Positions 36,539-45,424 of a DNA stretch of 64,000 bases are shown here, piece after piece. The stretch is from NCBI RefSeq assembly GCF_023015695.1, contig NZ_JALKAS010000001.1, forward strand, positions 1,860,001 through 1,924,000, written 5' to 3'. The DNA is from Jannaschia sp. S6380. GTDB taxonomy: Bacteria > Pseudomonadota > Alphaproteobacteria > Rhodobacterales > Rhodobacteraceae. The translations under genes were made by a program, and so were the position numbers. The first letter of the stretch is position 1. Every line of letters begins with the position of its first letter. The notes below the pieces were generated by a model. That model was not told where the DNA came from and did not search any database. It was given only the letters and a program-made list of their open reading frames with translations.

Positions 36539-37771
36539 CTACTCCCGGTGCCTGGAAATGATGACGGTGCCGTTCGTCCCGCCGAACCCGAAGGAGTTCG
36601 ACAGGATCGAGTCGATCTCGACGCCGTCGCGCAGTTCGGTGTTGATCTCCTCGGGCTTCAGGGCGGGGTCCAGTTCGGTGACGTTGATCGACGGGGCGAT
36701 GAACCCCTTGTTCATCATCAGCATCGAATAGATCGCCTCCTGCACCCCGGTCGCGCCCAGGCTGTGACCCGTCATCGACTTGGTCGATCCGATCGGTGGC
36801 GTCCGCCCCTCGCCCCAGATGTTGCGGCAGGCGACGACCTCCTTGATGTCGCCCACCGGGGTCGAGGTGCCATGCGCGTTGATGTAGTCGACCTTCCGGT
36901 CCTCCGGCATCTGGCTCAGCGCCAGCCGCATCGCCCGCTCGCCGCCCTCGCCGGACGGCGCGACCATGTCGGCCCCGTCGGAGGTGGCCCCATAGCCCGT
37001 CACCTCGCCATAGATCGTGGCGCCGCGCGCGATCGCCCGGTCCCGCTCCTCCAGCACGACGACGCCCGCGCCGCCGGCGATGACGAAGCCGTCGCGCGTC
37101 GCGTCATAGGGGCGCGATGCCTTTTCGGGCGTGTCGTTGTACTTGGACGACATCGCACCCATGGCGTCGAACAGGCAGGAAAGTGTCCAGTCCACCTCCT
37201 CGCCCCCGCCGGCGAAGACGATGTCCTGCTTGCCGAACTGGATCTGCTCCACACCGTTGCCCATGCAGTGCAGCGACGTGGTGCAAGCCGAAGTGATCGA
37301 GTAGTTCACGCCCTTGATCCCGAACGGCGTGGCCAGGCAGGCGCTGTTGGTCGACGACATGCAGCGGGTCACCATGAACGGGCCCATGCGCTTGGGCGAG
37401 CCCTTGTTGATGACGGTGTCGAAGGCGGTGAAGAAGTTCGACGTCGACGGCCCGCCGGACCCCATCACGAGGCCCGTGCGCTCGTTCGAGACCTCGTCCT
37501 GCGCCAGCCCCGAATCCGCGATGGCGCGCTCCATGGCGATGAAGTTGTAGGCCGCGCCCGGCCCCATGAAACGCAGGTCGCGCTTGTCGATATGGTCCTC
37601 CAGCACGATGTCGGGCACGCCGTGGACCTGGCTGCGGAAGCCGTGCTCGGCATAGCTGTCCGAGAAGGTGATACCGGACTTGCCGGCGCGAAGGCTCGCC
37701 TCGACCTCCTCAGGCGTATTTCCGATGGGTGAGACGATCCCGATCCCGGTGATGACGACGCGACGCAGCAT
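36539..37771 (-). CDS. fabB: Beta-ketoacyl-ACP synthase I
   Basis: 410-residue condensing enzyme. The catalytic Cys is in [13 protein letters not shown], and the two His are in [11 protein letters not shown] and GHSLGATG. Pairing with fabA identifies it as FabB, which elongates the cis-3-decenoyl intermediate in unsaturated fatty acid synthesis. It starts 12 bases after the fabA stop and begins [17 protein letters not shown] as expected. Confidence 0.93.
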   Translation of the reverse strand: MLRRVVITGIGIVSPIGNTPEEVEASLRAGKSGITFSDSYAEHGFRSQVHGVPDIVLEDHIDKRDLRFMGPGAAYNFIAMERAIADSGLAQDEVSNERTGLVMGSGGPSTSNFFTAFDTVINKGSPKRMGPFMVTRCMSSTNSACLATPFGIKGVNYSITSACTTSLHCMGNGVEQIQFGKQDIVFAGGGEEVDWTLSCLFDAMGAMSSKYNDTPEKASRPYDATRDGFVIAGGAGVVVLEERDRAIARGATIYGEVTGYGATSDGADMVAPSGEGGERAMRLALSQMPEDRKVDYINAHGTSTPVGDIKEVVACRNIWGEGRTPPIGSTKSMTGHSLGATGVQEAIYSMLMMNKGFIAPSINVTELDPALKPEEINTELRDGVEIDSILSNSFGFGGTNGTVIISRHRE

Positions 37772-37783
37772 GTGTCTTTCCTC

Positions 37784-38293
37784 TCAGCTCTCGGACAGAG
37801 CCACTTTCATATCCTTGACGACGTAGATTTCCTCTCCGTCGGCCTCCACCCGGCCATCGGCCACGCCCATGGTCAGGCGGCGCGTCTGGATCGCCTTGGT
37901 GAAATCAACGAGATACGTCAGCTTCTTGCGATCGGGGCGGACCATGCCGGTCAGCTTCACCTCGCCCACGCCGAGCGCATAGCCCCGCCCCTGCCAGCCA
38001 CGCCAGCCGAGGTTGAAACCCGTCAGCTGCCACAGCCCGTCGAGGCCCAGGCAACCGGGCATGATCGGGTTGCCGGGAAAGTGGCAGTCGAAGAACCACA
38101 GATCCGGCTTGATATCGAACTCGGCCACGACATGGCCCTTGCCGTGCAGGCCCGCATCGCCCGAAATGTCGGTGATCCGGTCCATCATCAGCATCGGCGG
38201 CTCGGGAAGTTGCGCGTTGCCTTCGCCGAAAAGCTCGCCCCGCGCGCATTTCAGCAGGTCGTCGCGGTCGAAATTGGTCGGATACTCGCTCAT
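37784..38293 (-). CDS. fabA: 3-hydroxydecanoyl-ACP dehydratase/isomerase
   Basis: 169-residue hot-dog-fold enzyme that dehydrates and isomerises the C10 intermediate, the branch point to unsaturated fatty acids. The catalytic His is in CHFPGNPIMPGCLGLDGLWQ, with the Asp in the same block. ATG 38293 is preceded by AAGGGGGG; a longer frame upstream is unconserved. First gene of fabA-fabB-fabI, divergent from irr across 150 bases. Confidence 0.95.
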   Translation of the reverse strand: MSEYPTNFDRDDLLKCARGELFGEGNAQLPEPPMLMMDRITDISGDAGLHGKGHVVAEFDIKPDLWFFDCHFPGNPIMPGCLGLDGLWQLTGFNLGWRGWQGRGYALGVGEVKLTGMVRPDRKKLTYLVDFTKAIQTRRLTMGVADGRVEADGEEIYVVKDMKVALSES

Positions 38294-38406
38294 GCGCCCC
38301 CCTTTGGGTCCGGTTCGGGCCCGTCTATCACCGCATGTTTCAGCCTCGCAACCCATCGCGAGCGCCCGGATGGGTGCCGAATGGGGCGTTTCCGCACGGA
38401 ATCCGT

Positions 38407-38436
38407 TTGAAAACCGTCACGCGGACCCCCTATATT
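38407..38436 (+). promoter_or_regulatory. Sigma-70-type promoter of irr
   Basis: TTGAAA (38407-38412) and TATATT (38431-38436) with an 18-base spacer. Transcription would begin around 38443, right at or next to ATG 38444, so the irr message may be leaderless. No separate ribosome site is visible before the gene, in agreement. Confidence 0.55.
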
Positions 38437-38443
38437 GCTCCCG

Positions 38444-38869
38444 ATGCAGATGTCCGAGACAGCACGCGACCGGGGCGAAGCCTGGCTGGCCCGCGCGAAC
38501 CTGCGGCCCACGCGCCAGCGGCTGCTGCTGGCGTCGCTCCTGGTGGGTGACGGGCGCGATCGCCATGTCACCGCCGAAGGGTTGCACGACGCGGCACGCC
38601 GGTCGGGGGACAAGGTCTCTCTCGCCACCGTCTACAACACGCTGCGCGCCTTCACCGAAGCCGGCCTGGTGCAGGAGATCACGGTCGACGGCACCGGCAG
38701 CTATTTTGATACGCGGCTGGACGACCACCCCCATTTCTATTGGGAAGAAGACGCCCGCCTGACCGATGCAGGCCACGAGGCGATGAAGATCGTCAACCTG
38801 CCCGATGCCCCCGCCGGGACCGAGATCGCCAAGGTCGACGTCGTCATCCGCCTGCGCGCCAAGGCTTGA
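38444..38869 (+). CDS. irr: Iron response regulator Irr (Fur family)
   Basis: 141-residue Fur-family repressor that senses iron through haem in alphaproteobacteria. It has the winged helix LRPTRQRLLLASLL and SLATVYNTLRAFTEAGLVQEI, and the region DDHPHFYWEE in place of the haem-binding HxH of Irr; the Cys metal sites of Fur are absent, as expected. Divergent pairing with fabA is typical for Rhodobacteraceae irr. Start at ATG 38444; ATG 38450 is possible. Confidence 0.88.
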   Translation: MQMSETARDRGEAWLARANLRPTRQRLLLASLLVGDGRDRHVTAEGLHDAARRSGDKVSLATVYNTLRAFTEAGLVQEITVDGTGSYFDTRLDDHPHFYWEEDARLTDAGHEAMKIVNLPDAPAGTEIAKVDVVIRLRAKA

Positions 38870-38921
38870 GGCCCCCGCCCCGCGCCGATAGGCGTTCGCC
38901 GGAGGCTGGGGAGGGCACATC

Positions 38922-39809
38922 ATGGAACGGATCGGTTTCGTCGGCACGGGGCTGATGGGTCACGGCATGGCCGCGAACATCCTTGGGGCGGGCTATCCGC
39001 TAGCCGTCGTCGCGCACCGCAATCGTGCCCCGGTGGAGGATCTGCGCAGCCGGGGTGCCTCGGAGGTCCCCGACCTGGCGGCCCTCGCCCGGGCCTCCGA
39101 CATCGTCCATATCTGCGCCCCCGGCAGTCCGCAGGTCGAAACGGTCGTGGACGTCCTGGCCGACCACATGGTCGAGGGCGGGGTGATCGTCGACTGCTCG
39201 ACGTCCAACCCGGTCTCGACCGAAGCTCTCGCCGCCAAGCTCTCGGCCCGGGGCCTGCACATGGCGGACGCGCCGCTGGGCGGGACGCCGGTCCAGGCGG
39301 AAGCGGGCGAACTGGCCGCCATGGTCGGCGCGACCGAGGACGTCTTCGCCCGGATCGAGCCTGTCATCGCAACGTGGGCCAAGTCCATCGTCAGGATCGG
39401 GGGCCCGGGCGCGGGCCACAAGATGAAGCTTCTCAACAACTTTCTCGCCATGGGCTACGGCGCGCTCTATGCCGAGGCGCTTGCCCTGGCCGAGAAATCG
39501 GGCGTCGGGACGGCCATGTTCGACAGCGTCATCCGCGGCAGCCGAATGGATTGCGGCTTCTATCAGACGTTCATGGGCTACGCGGTCGACGGCAATCGCC
39601 AGGCGCACAAGTTCACCCTCACGAACGCCCTGAAGGACATGACCTACCTGGCCGCCATGGCCGATGGCGCGGGCGTGGCCAATCCGGTGCAGTGCGCGAT
39701 CAAGAACAGCTTCGCGATGGCCGTGAACACCGGCGGTGATGGGCCGGAGGACTACGTCCCGCATCTGGTGGATTTCGTGGCCCGCGCCAACGGGATCGCG
39801 CGCGACTAG
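38922..39809 (+). CDS. NAD(P)-dependent beta-hydroxyacid dehydrogenase family
   Basis: 295-residue oxidoreductase of the 3-hydroxyisobutyrate/6-phosphogluconate dehydrogenase family. The Rossmann motif GFVGTGLMGHGMAAN is at the start, DCSTSNPVS is the substrate-binding segment, and GAGHKMKLLNN contains the catalytic Lys. Candidates are glyoxylate/succinic semialdehyde reductase and 3-hydroxyisobutyrate dehydrogenase; sequence alone does not decide. A strong GGGGAGGG precedes ATG 38922. The TAG stop interlocks with that of the moeA fusion (CTAG). Confidence 0.84.
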   Translation: MERIGFVGTGLMGHGMAANILGAGYPLAVVAHRNRAPVEDLRSRGASEVPDLAALARASDIVHICAPGSPQVETVVDVLADHMVEGGVIVDCSTSNPVSTEALAAKLSARGLHMADAPLGGTPVQAEAGELAAMVGATEDVFARIEPVIATWAKSIVRIGGPGAGHKMKLLNNFLAMGYGALYAEALALAEKSGVGTAMFDSVIRGSRMDCGFYQTFMGYAVDGNRQAHKFTLTNALKDMTYLAAMADGAGVANPVQCAIKNSFAMAVNTGGDGPEDYVPHLVDFVARANGIARD

Positions 39810-41836
39810 CCGAGGCCCAGTTCGGCGAAGGGGATATAGCGCACAGGATCGCCCGGTGCGATCTCGGCGGCGCCATCGGGCAGTTCGACGAAACCTTCGG
39901 CCCAGGATAGGCCCGAGACCAACCCGGACCCTTCGGATCGGAACACCTCCGCCGCGCCGTTCCGCAGACGGGCGCGCAGGATCTCGCGCCGTCCGGCCCT
40001 CTTGCGCTTGGCGAAGGCCGCCGGAACGGTGAGGCCGACCGGTTCCCGCCAGCCCGCCCCGGCCATCTGCAAAAGCGCGGGCCGTGCGAAAATCGCAGCA
40101 CAGGTGAGGGCCGCCACCGGGTTGCCGGGCAGTCCGAAAAGGGGCGTGCCGTTCCAGCGACCGAGTGCCAGCGGCCGTCCGGGCTTGATCGCGATCCGCC
40201 AATGGACGACGTCGCCGCGTTCCCGCAGCAGACGCGACAGATGATCCTCGTCACCGGCACTTGCCCCGCCCGATGTCAGGATCGCATCGGTGCCGGCCGC
40301 GTCCAGCATCACCGCTAGCACCTCCGGATCGTCGGGCGCATGTCCCAGGTCAACCGGATCCAAATGCCAGGCCGCCAGCATCGACAGCAGCATCGGCCGG
40401 TTCACGTCGGCCGTACCGCCGTCCGCCCCCGGTGCCACCAGTTCGTCGCCGGTCGACAGGACGCCGACGCGCAAACGTGCGTGCACCTGAAGCGTTCCGT
40501 GACCCGCGGCGATGGTCAGCGCGATGTCGGCCGGCCGAAGGACGGCACCGGCGGACAGGCACGTATCGCCGGTCGTCACGTCCTCGCCTGCCTCGCGGGT
40601 ATTGGCACCCCGGGCAGGAACGGCCCGCAGGAGGAGATGGCCGTCCCGAACGGTCGCGTCTTCCTGCAAGGCCACCGTATCGGTGCCCGCCGGGATGGCC
40701 GCGCCGGTCAGGATACGGATCGCATGCCCCGATGGCACCTGGCCCGCGTATGGCCGCCCCGCCGCCGCCCGCCCGGGGAGCAGCGCAACGGGGCCCGGTG
40801 CCAGCGTCGCGTGGGCGAAGGCCCAACCGTCGACGGCGGCGTTGGCATGCGGCGGATTTGACCGCCGCGCGATCACGTCGGCGGCGAGGATACGCCCCGT
40901 GGCAGCGCCCACGGCAATGGTCTCCGTCCTCACGACGGTAGGCGTCGCCGCGCGCAGGGAGGTCAGGGCCCGATCGACCGGCGTCCAGTCCTCCCCCGGT
41001 GGCAGCGCGAAGCAATCGGCAGGCGGCAGAACGCCCAGGATCCAACCCTCCTCGGCGGCGATCCGGTCCGCATCGGGCTGCGCGCCGGGGGCGGTGAACC
41101 AGGTTTCAGGCGCATCGCGCAGGGCGGCAACGGCGGCGAGGACCTGGCCCTCGTCCTTGATGGCGCGTTCGACGGGGCACCAGAGGCTGGGATAGATTTC
41201 GGCCAGGACGACCCGCGCCGGAGGGACGGCGAAGCCCGTCTCCTGCGGCCAGACGGCCAGATCGGGATGGCGCGCCCGCAGCCGGGCCAACGCGGCCAGC
41301 CCGACGAGCGACTGCCCCCCCACCGCACCTGCCGTGTAGAGCTTGAGCACCGATTGCGCCGCGCGCGCGAAGGCCTCGACCGCGCGGTGATCCCCGATTC
41401 CGTGGCCCGACCGCGCCCGCCCTCGCGCCGGAAGATCGGGCAGGTCATGTCCGTCGGGACGACCCCAGAGTGGACCGATGCCGGGAAAGGCGCGGTTGAT
41501 CGTCTGCGCCACCTCGAACCGGTTGTTGGCATTGTCGGGGCCGTCGCGGACATGCGTGGCGAGCCAGTCCCAGACGGCCAGCGCCTCGGCCCGGCCGGTC
41601 AGGGTCCGCGCGAAGCCCTGCGGATATCCCATCGCGAAATCGAAGGTCAGCAACGTGCGATGCCCCAGGGCCAGCCATTCTTCGACCTCCGCCAGGGCCG
41701 CATGCCGCGTCGCGTGATAGCGGGTCGTGCGGACGCCGTTCAGATCGGCACAGACCCAGATGGCATCGGCGCAGGGCCGCGGCCCCGTCGGACGGGCGGC
41801 GGCGGACCAGTCGACGGCGATTACCAGGTCGAACAC
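39806..41836 (-). CDS. moeA: MoeA molybdopterin molybdotransferase fused to an uncharacterised N-terminal domain
   Basis: 676 residues from GTG 41836, which overlaps mobB. Residues 300-676 are a complete MoeA that inserts molybdate into adenylated molybdopterin: HANAAVDGWAF, LTGAAIPAGTDTV, TSGGASAGDEDH (521-532) and GLPGNPVAAL (578-587). Residues 1-290 form an extra domain (LVIAVDWSAAARP, LLTFDFAMGYP, VLAEIYPSLW) that resembles RNase H-fold DUF429-like proteins; its function is unknown. The fusion is in one uninterrupted frame. It ends the mob operon. Confidence 0.85.
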   Translation of the reverse strand: MFDLVIAVDWSAAARPTGPRPCADAIWVCADLNGVRTTRYHATRHAALAEVEEWLALGHRTLLTFDFAMGYPQGFARTLTGRAEALAVWDWLATHVRDGPDNANNRFEVAQTINRAFPGIGPLWGRPDGHDLPDLPARGRARSGHGIGDHRAVEAFARAAQSVLKLYTAGAVGGQSLVGLAALARLRARHPDLAVWPQETGFAVPPARVVLAEIYPSLWCPVERAIKDEGQVLAAVAALRDAPETWFTAPGAQPDADRIAAEEGWILGVLPPADCFALPPGEDWTPVDRALTSLRAATPTVVRTETIAVGAATGRILAADVIARRSNPPHANAAVDGWAFAHATLAPGPVALLPGRAAAGRPYAGQVPSGHAIRILTGAAIPAGTDTVALQEDATVRDGHLLLRAVPARGANTREAGEDVTTGDTCLSAGAVLRPADIALTIAAGHGTLQVHARLRVGVLSTGDELVAPGADGGTADVNRPMLLSMLAAWHLDPVDLGHAPDDPEVLAVMLDAAGTDAILTSGGASAGDEDHLSRLLRERGDVVHWRIAIKPGRPLALGRWNGTPLFGLPGNPVAALTCAAIFARPALLQMAGAGWREPVGLTVPAAFAKRKRAGRREILRARLRNGAAEVFRSEGSGLVSGLSWAEGFVELPDGAAEIAPGDPVRYIPFAELGLG

Positions 41837-42297
41837 AGGAAATCCGCGATCGCCGTTATGTCGTCGAGAGGCAGAACGGGTGGCTCGACCGTGCAACGCC
41901 CCTTGGCTGCCACGGCCAGGATCGTCCGGTCGGCCTGCGCCAGGGGCGGGCGTCCCAGGTCCGCACGCCATGCCTCGATCCGGGGATGCTCCCCGACCTT
42001 CCATCCTTCGGCCAGGACGACGTCGCAGGGGGCCAGTCGCGTCAGTATGTGGTCGAGGCTGGGTGTCGCGACCTCCTCCAGCAGGGCCAGACGGCGGTCA
42101 GTGGCCAGAACGACCTGCCCGGCCCCGGCCTCCCGGTGGCGATGCGTGTCGGTGCCCGGCGTCTCCAGGTCCAGGGCGTGATGCGTGCGCTTGAGCGTGC
42201 TGACGCGCAGGCCCCGGGCCGACAATTCGGTGACAAGTGCCACGGTCAACGTGGTCTTGCCCGCGTTCTTGTGCCCGATCACGCCCATCAGCCGCAT
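41821..42297 (-). CDS. mobB: Molybdopterin-guanine dinucleotide biosynthesis protein MobB
   Basis: 158-residue GTP-binding accessory protein for MGD cofactor formation. The P-loop is GHKNAGKTTL near residue 7, followed by LKRTHHALDLETPGTDTHRH, a MobB signature, and LAEGWK. ATG 42297 is within the last bases of mobA, and the stop lies inside the first codons of the moeA fusion, so the genes are tightly coupled. Confidence 0.9.
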   Translation of the reverse strand: MRLMGVIGHKNAGKTTLTVALVTELSARGLRVSTLKRTHHALDLETPGTDTHRHREAGAGQVVLATDRRLALLEEVATPSLDHILTRLAPCDVVLAEGWKVGEHPRIEAWRADLGRPPLAQADRTILAVAAKGRCTVEPPVLPLDDITAIADFLCSTW

Positions 42298-42899
42298 GCG
42301 AGATCCTCCGCCCGCTGCAGGTCCTCGGGCGTGTTCACGTTGAAGAAGGGATCCAGCGGCGCCGTCGGGAACAGGGCGAGCCCGGCCTCGTGCCGATCGG
42401 TCCAGGCCAGGATCTTGCGGGTTCCCTGCGCCAGCGCGGCGCGCAGATCGTCGCGCAGCGCGGTGGGCCACAGGCCGAACGTCGGCTGCGGCCGGACCCG
42501 GTCGTCGTCGCGCGTGGCCGCCAACGCCAGCCCTGTCGGACCGGCCGCCGCGAGCAGGCGCGGCACGAGGTCGGGCGGCAGGAACGGCGTGTCCGCCGCC
42601 GCCGTCACGATATGCGGGCGGCCCTGCCCGGCCGCCCAGTCGAGCCCGGCCAGCACGCCAGCCAGCGGCCCGGGCCGATCCGGGTCGGCGTCGGCCAGCA
42701 CGGGCAGCCCCAGATCGGCCCACCGCCCCGGCGGTCCATTCGCGCTGAGCGCGAGGGCGTCGACCTGCGGCCCGATCCGGTCGATGACGCGTTCGACGAG
42801 CGATCGGCCCCCGACCGGCAGCCGGCCCTTGTCGCCGCCGCCCATCCGCGTCGCACGCCCGCCCGCAAGGATGAGGCCGTGTGGCTGGATCACGGGCAT
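42288..42899 (-). CDS. mobA: Molybdenum cofactor guanylyltransferase MobA
   Basis: 203-residue nucleotidyltransferase that joins GMP to molybdopterin, giving the MGD form used by formate dehydrogenases and DMSO-reductase family enzymes. The GTP-binding loop is LILAGGRATRMGGGDKG, with ADTPFLPPDLV and FFNVNTPEDL further on. It overlaps mobB at its end and the exported-protein gene at its start. Confidence 0.92.
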   Translation of the reverse strand: MPVIQPHGLILAGGRATRMGGGDKGRLPVGGRSLVERVIDRIGPQVDALALSANGPPGRWADLGLPVLADADPDRPGPLAGVLAGLDWAAGQGRPHIVTAAADTPFLPPDLVPRLLAAAGPTGLALAATRDDDRVRPQPTFGLWPTALRDDLRAALAQGTRKILAWTDRHEAGLALFPTAPLDPFFNVNTPEDLQRAEDLACG

Positions 42900-43537
42900 C
42901 GCGCGAGCCCGTAACGCTGACCGAGGGTGAAGCGTTCGTATTTCACCACCAGAGGCCGCCCCTCGGCATCGAAGGTCGTGCGGAGCAGGGAGTGCACCGG
43001 CGGGCGCAACTCCTCCGACCAGCGTGCCGCCCGATCGAGGACATCGACGAAGAGCGGGGTGCCGAGGCGCCCGCGCCAGACATGCACGAAGGCGGTACCG
43101 TGGCGGGACGGAACGGCCAGGTTCCAGCGCGCGGGACAGTCCGGCCGCGCGGTCGGCGCGATGACGGCGCGCACCCAGTCATGTGCGGCCTCGGGGCCGT
43201 CCAGCGCGGCGAAGATCGCGAACAGGCAAACCTGGTGCCCGTCGATGTCGCGCGGGCCCGGCCAGTCATAGGCCGTCAGGTCGACGGGATCGGAATGTCC
43301 GTCGCCAGGGGCCAGGCAATCGGTCAGACGCGGTCGCAGCCGGTCCGCCGGCAGCGGCCGGGGGTGCGACCAGGCCAGGTGCGGGCGGACGGCGCCCCGC
43401 TCCGTCACCACGATCTCCGGGCCCGGACTGTCCATGGTTGCGCGGGGGATCGACAGCCCCTCGCGCGCGATCCCGGACGCCGGGGCCGCCAGCACGGCCA
43501 GCGCCAGGGTTGCGGCACATATCAGGGCGCGGTTCAT
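42890..43537 (-). CDS. Exported protein of unknown function in the molybdenum operon
   Basis: 215 residues. A signal peptide (MNRALICAATLALAVLAAPAS) precedes a domain with three Cys-containing segments (LTDCLAPGDG, QVCLFAIFAAL, RPDCPARW) and HLAWSHPRPLP. No known family was recognised. It starts four bases inside fdhD (ATGA) and overlaps mobA, placing it firmly between formate-dehydrogenase maturation and cofactor genes. A periplasmic role related to a molybdoenzyme is possible but is only inferred from position. Confidence 0.7.
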   Translation of the reverse strand: MNRALICAATLALAVLAAPASGIAREGLSIPRATMDSPGPEIVVTERGAVRPHLAWSHPRPLPADRLRPRLTDCLAPGDGHSDPVDLTAYDWPGPRDIDGHQVCLFAIFAALDGPEAAHDWVRAVIAPTARPDCPARWNLAVPSRHGTAFVHVWRGRLGTPLFVDVLDRAARWSEELRPPVHSLLRTTFDAEGRPLVVKYERFTLGQRYGLARCP

Positions 43538-44361
43538 TCGGCGTCCCAGACGACGCGCTCCGCCCCGCTGAGGCAGATGAACCGCGAGCCTTTCATCCGC
43601 CCGATCACGGTCAGACCGACCTGACGCGCGATCTCGACCCCCCAGGCGGTGAAGCCGGAACGCGACACCAGCGACGGGATGCCCATCAGTGCGCATTTGA
43701 TGACCATCTCGGAGGTCAGCCGCCCGGTCGTATAGAGAACCTTGTCGCCCGCCTCGACCTGCGCGATGCGCATCCAGCCAGCCAGCTTGTCGACCGCATT
43801 GTGGCGTCCGACATCCTCGAAATAGGCCAGCGGGTCGCCACCGGCGCAAAGGCACGTCCCGTGGATCGCACCGGCGGCCAGATACAGGCTGGGCGTCCGG
43901 TTGACGGCACGCGACAGGGCGCGCAACTCGCTGACGCGCAGCGGCGTGGCCGGCAGGGTCAGATCCTCCAGCCCCTCCATCATGTCGCCGAAGACGGTGC
44001 CGACCGCGCAACCCGAGGTGCGCGTCGCCCGCGCCAGCCTTGCCTCGTGATCTGTCTCGACCGCGGTGCGAACGACGACCGCTTGCAGCTCCGCATCATG
44101 GTCGATGCCGGTCACGACATCCGACGGCCGCACCATCCCCTGATTGACGAGAAACCCCAGCGCCAGCCATTCGGGATGATCGCCGATTGTCATGGCGGTG
44201 ACGATCTCGCGCGCGTTCAGATAGATCGTGAGCGGCCGCTCCTCGACCACGCGCAGGGCGACGGAGGCGCCGGTCTCGTCCACGCCGGTCACGCCGCGCG
44301 TCAGGCGGGCATCGTCGGGCGTCGGCGCGACGCGCAGGCTGGCTGGAACTTCGGTCGACAC
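43534..44361 (-). CDS. fdhD: Formate dehydrogenase sulfurtransferase FdhD
   Basis: 275-residue protein that in E. coli passes sulfur from IscS to the molybdenum cofactor of formate dehydrogenase. Motifs are RVVEERPLTIYLN, TIGDHPEWLALGFLVNQG, YFEDVGRHNAVDKL and RSGFTAWG. The conserved cysteine segment reads SGCAVG, with one Cys (residue 118) where E. coli has two. GTG 44361 gives the normal length; an upstream ATG at 44439 is possible. First gene of the molybdenum operon; no formate dehydrogenase subunit is in the window. Confidence 0.87.
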   Translation of the reverse strand: MSTEVPASLRVAPTPDDARLTRGVTGVDETGASVALRVVEERPLTIYLNAREIVTAMTIGDHPEWLALGFLVNQGMVRPSDVVTGIDHDAELQAVVVRTAVETDHEARLARATRTSGCAVGTVFGDMMEGLEDLTLPATPLRVSELRALSRAVNRTPSLYLAAGAIHGTCLCAGGDPLAYFEDVGRHNAVDKLAGWMRIAQVEAGDKVLYTTGRLTSEMVIKCALMGIPSLVSRSGFTAWGVEIARQVGLTVIGRMKGSRFICLSGAERVVWDAE

Positions 44362-44423
44362 TTGAGACCCGGCATCTTGGCGGCTAGGGGCACGATGTCC
44401 GGCAAGGCGAAGGGATGCAAGCG

Positions 44424-45107
44424 ATGGCGGAAAAGCCATTTCGGCGCGGCGTGGCCGAGGGGCTGCCATTCGTGATCATCATCGTCCCGTTCGGCGCCTT
44501 GTTCGGCGTTCTCGCCACCGAAGCGGGCTTGCCGCTGGCGCAGGTCATGGGCTTCTCGGTCGTGGTCATCGCGGGCGCCGCGCAATTCACGGCTGTCCAG
44601 TTGATGTCGGATGGCGCGCCCCTGGCGATCGTCGTGCTGTCGGCATTGGCGGTGAACCTTCGGATGGCGATGTACTCGGCGGCGATGGCCCCGCATCTGG
44701 GCGCGGCGCCGGCCTGGCAACGTGCCCTGATCGCCTATGTGCTGGTCGACCAGACCTATGCGCTGGCCGCGCAGACATATGAAACCCGGCCGAACTGGTC
44801 CCTTGCGGATCGGGTGATCTATTTCGCGGGCGTCGCGCTGCCGGTCTTTCCCGGCTGGGTCGCGGCGACATGGGCCGGCGCGGCGCTCGGCGCGCGCATC
44901 CCCGCGGGCCTGGGGTTGGATTTCGCCATGCCCCTGGCGTTCCTCGCATTGGTGGGACCCATGCTCAAATCACGGGCCCATGTCGCGGCCGCGTTCGTCT
45001 CGACGGCGGGCGCGCTCCTGCTGGTATGGGTGCCGTGGAACCTGGGGCTGATCCTGGCCGCGATGCTCGCCATGGCGACCGGTGCCGAAATGGAGCGGCG
45101 CGCATGA
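44424..45107 (+). CDS. azlC: AzlC family amino acid exporter, large subunit
   Basis: 227-residue inner-membrane protein with about five to six helices. VEGLPF-like start (GVAEGLPFVIIIVPFGALFGVLA), then VIAGAAQFTAVQL and NLRMAMYSAAMAPH are AzlC hallmarks. AzlC with AzlD exports branched-chain or other amino acids (BrnFE type). GAAGGG eight bases before ATG 44424 favours this start over ATG 44415. The stop overlaps azlD (ATGA). Confidence 0.88.
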   Translation: MAEKPFRRGVAEGLPFVIIIVPFGALFGVLATEAGLPLAQVMGFSVVVIAGAAQFTAVQLMSDGAPLAIVVLSALAVNLRMAMYSAAMAPHLGAAPAWQRALIAYVLVDQTYALAAQTYETRPNWSLADRVIYFAGVALPVFPGWVAATWAGAALGARIPAGLGLDFAMPLAFLALVGPMLKSRAHVAAAFVSTAGALLLVWVPWNLGLILAAMLAMATGAEMERRA

Positions 45108-45424
45108 GCGAGACCGCCGTCTGGGTCGTCATCGTACTGCTTGGTGCGGGCACGTTTGCGTTGCGGTTCCTGTTCCTCGGGCTGGTCGGCAACCGGGCGA
45201 TGCCGCCATGGGTCCTGCGGCATCTCCGCTATACCGGCGTGGCCGTCCTGCCCGGCCTCGTCGCGCCCCTCGTGGTATGGCCCGCGGCCGCGGGCGGCGT
45301 CTTCGACCCTGTCCGCCTTGCCGCCGCCGCCGTCGCCCTTGGCATCGGCGCCTGGCGCCGCGATGTGATCCAGGCGGTCGTGGCCGGCGCATTAGCCATG
45401 CTGGTGCTGGACTGGTTGATCTAG
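45104..45424 (+). CDS. azlD: AzlD family amino acid exporter, small subunit
   Basis: 106-residue membrane protein with three to four helices; ALRFLFLGLVGNRAMPPWVLRHLRYT and VLPGLVAPLVVWP are AzlD features. It works with AzlC and is translationally coupled to it. Its TAG stop and that of the convergent Lrp gene lie in the same CTAG. Nearby alanine dehydrogenase raises the possibility of alanine or another small amino acid as substrate, which is inference. Confidence 0.87.
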   Translation: MSETAVWVVIVLLGAGTFALRFLFLGLVGNRAMPPWVLRHLRYTGVAVLPGLVAPLVVWPAAAGGVFDPVRLAAAAVALGIGAWRRDVIQAVVAGALAMLVLDWLI

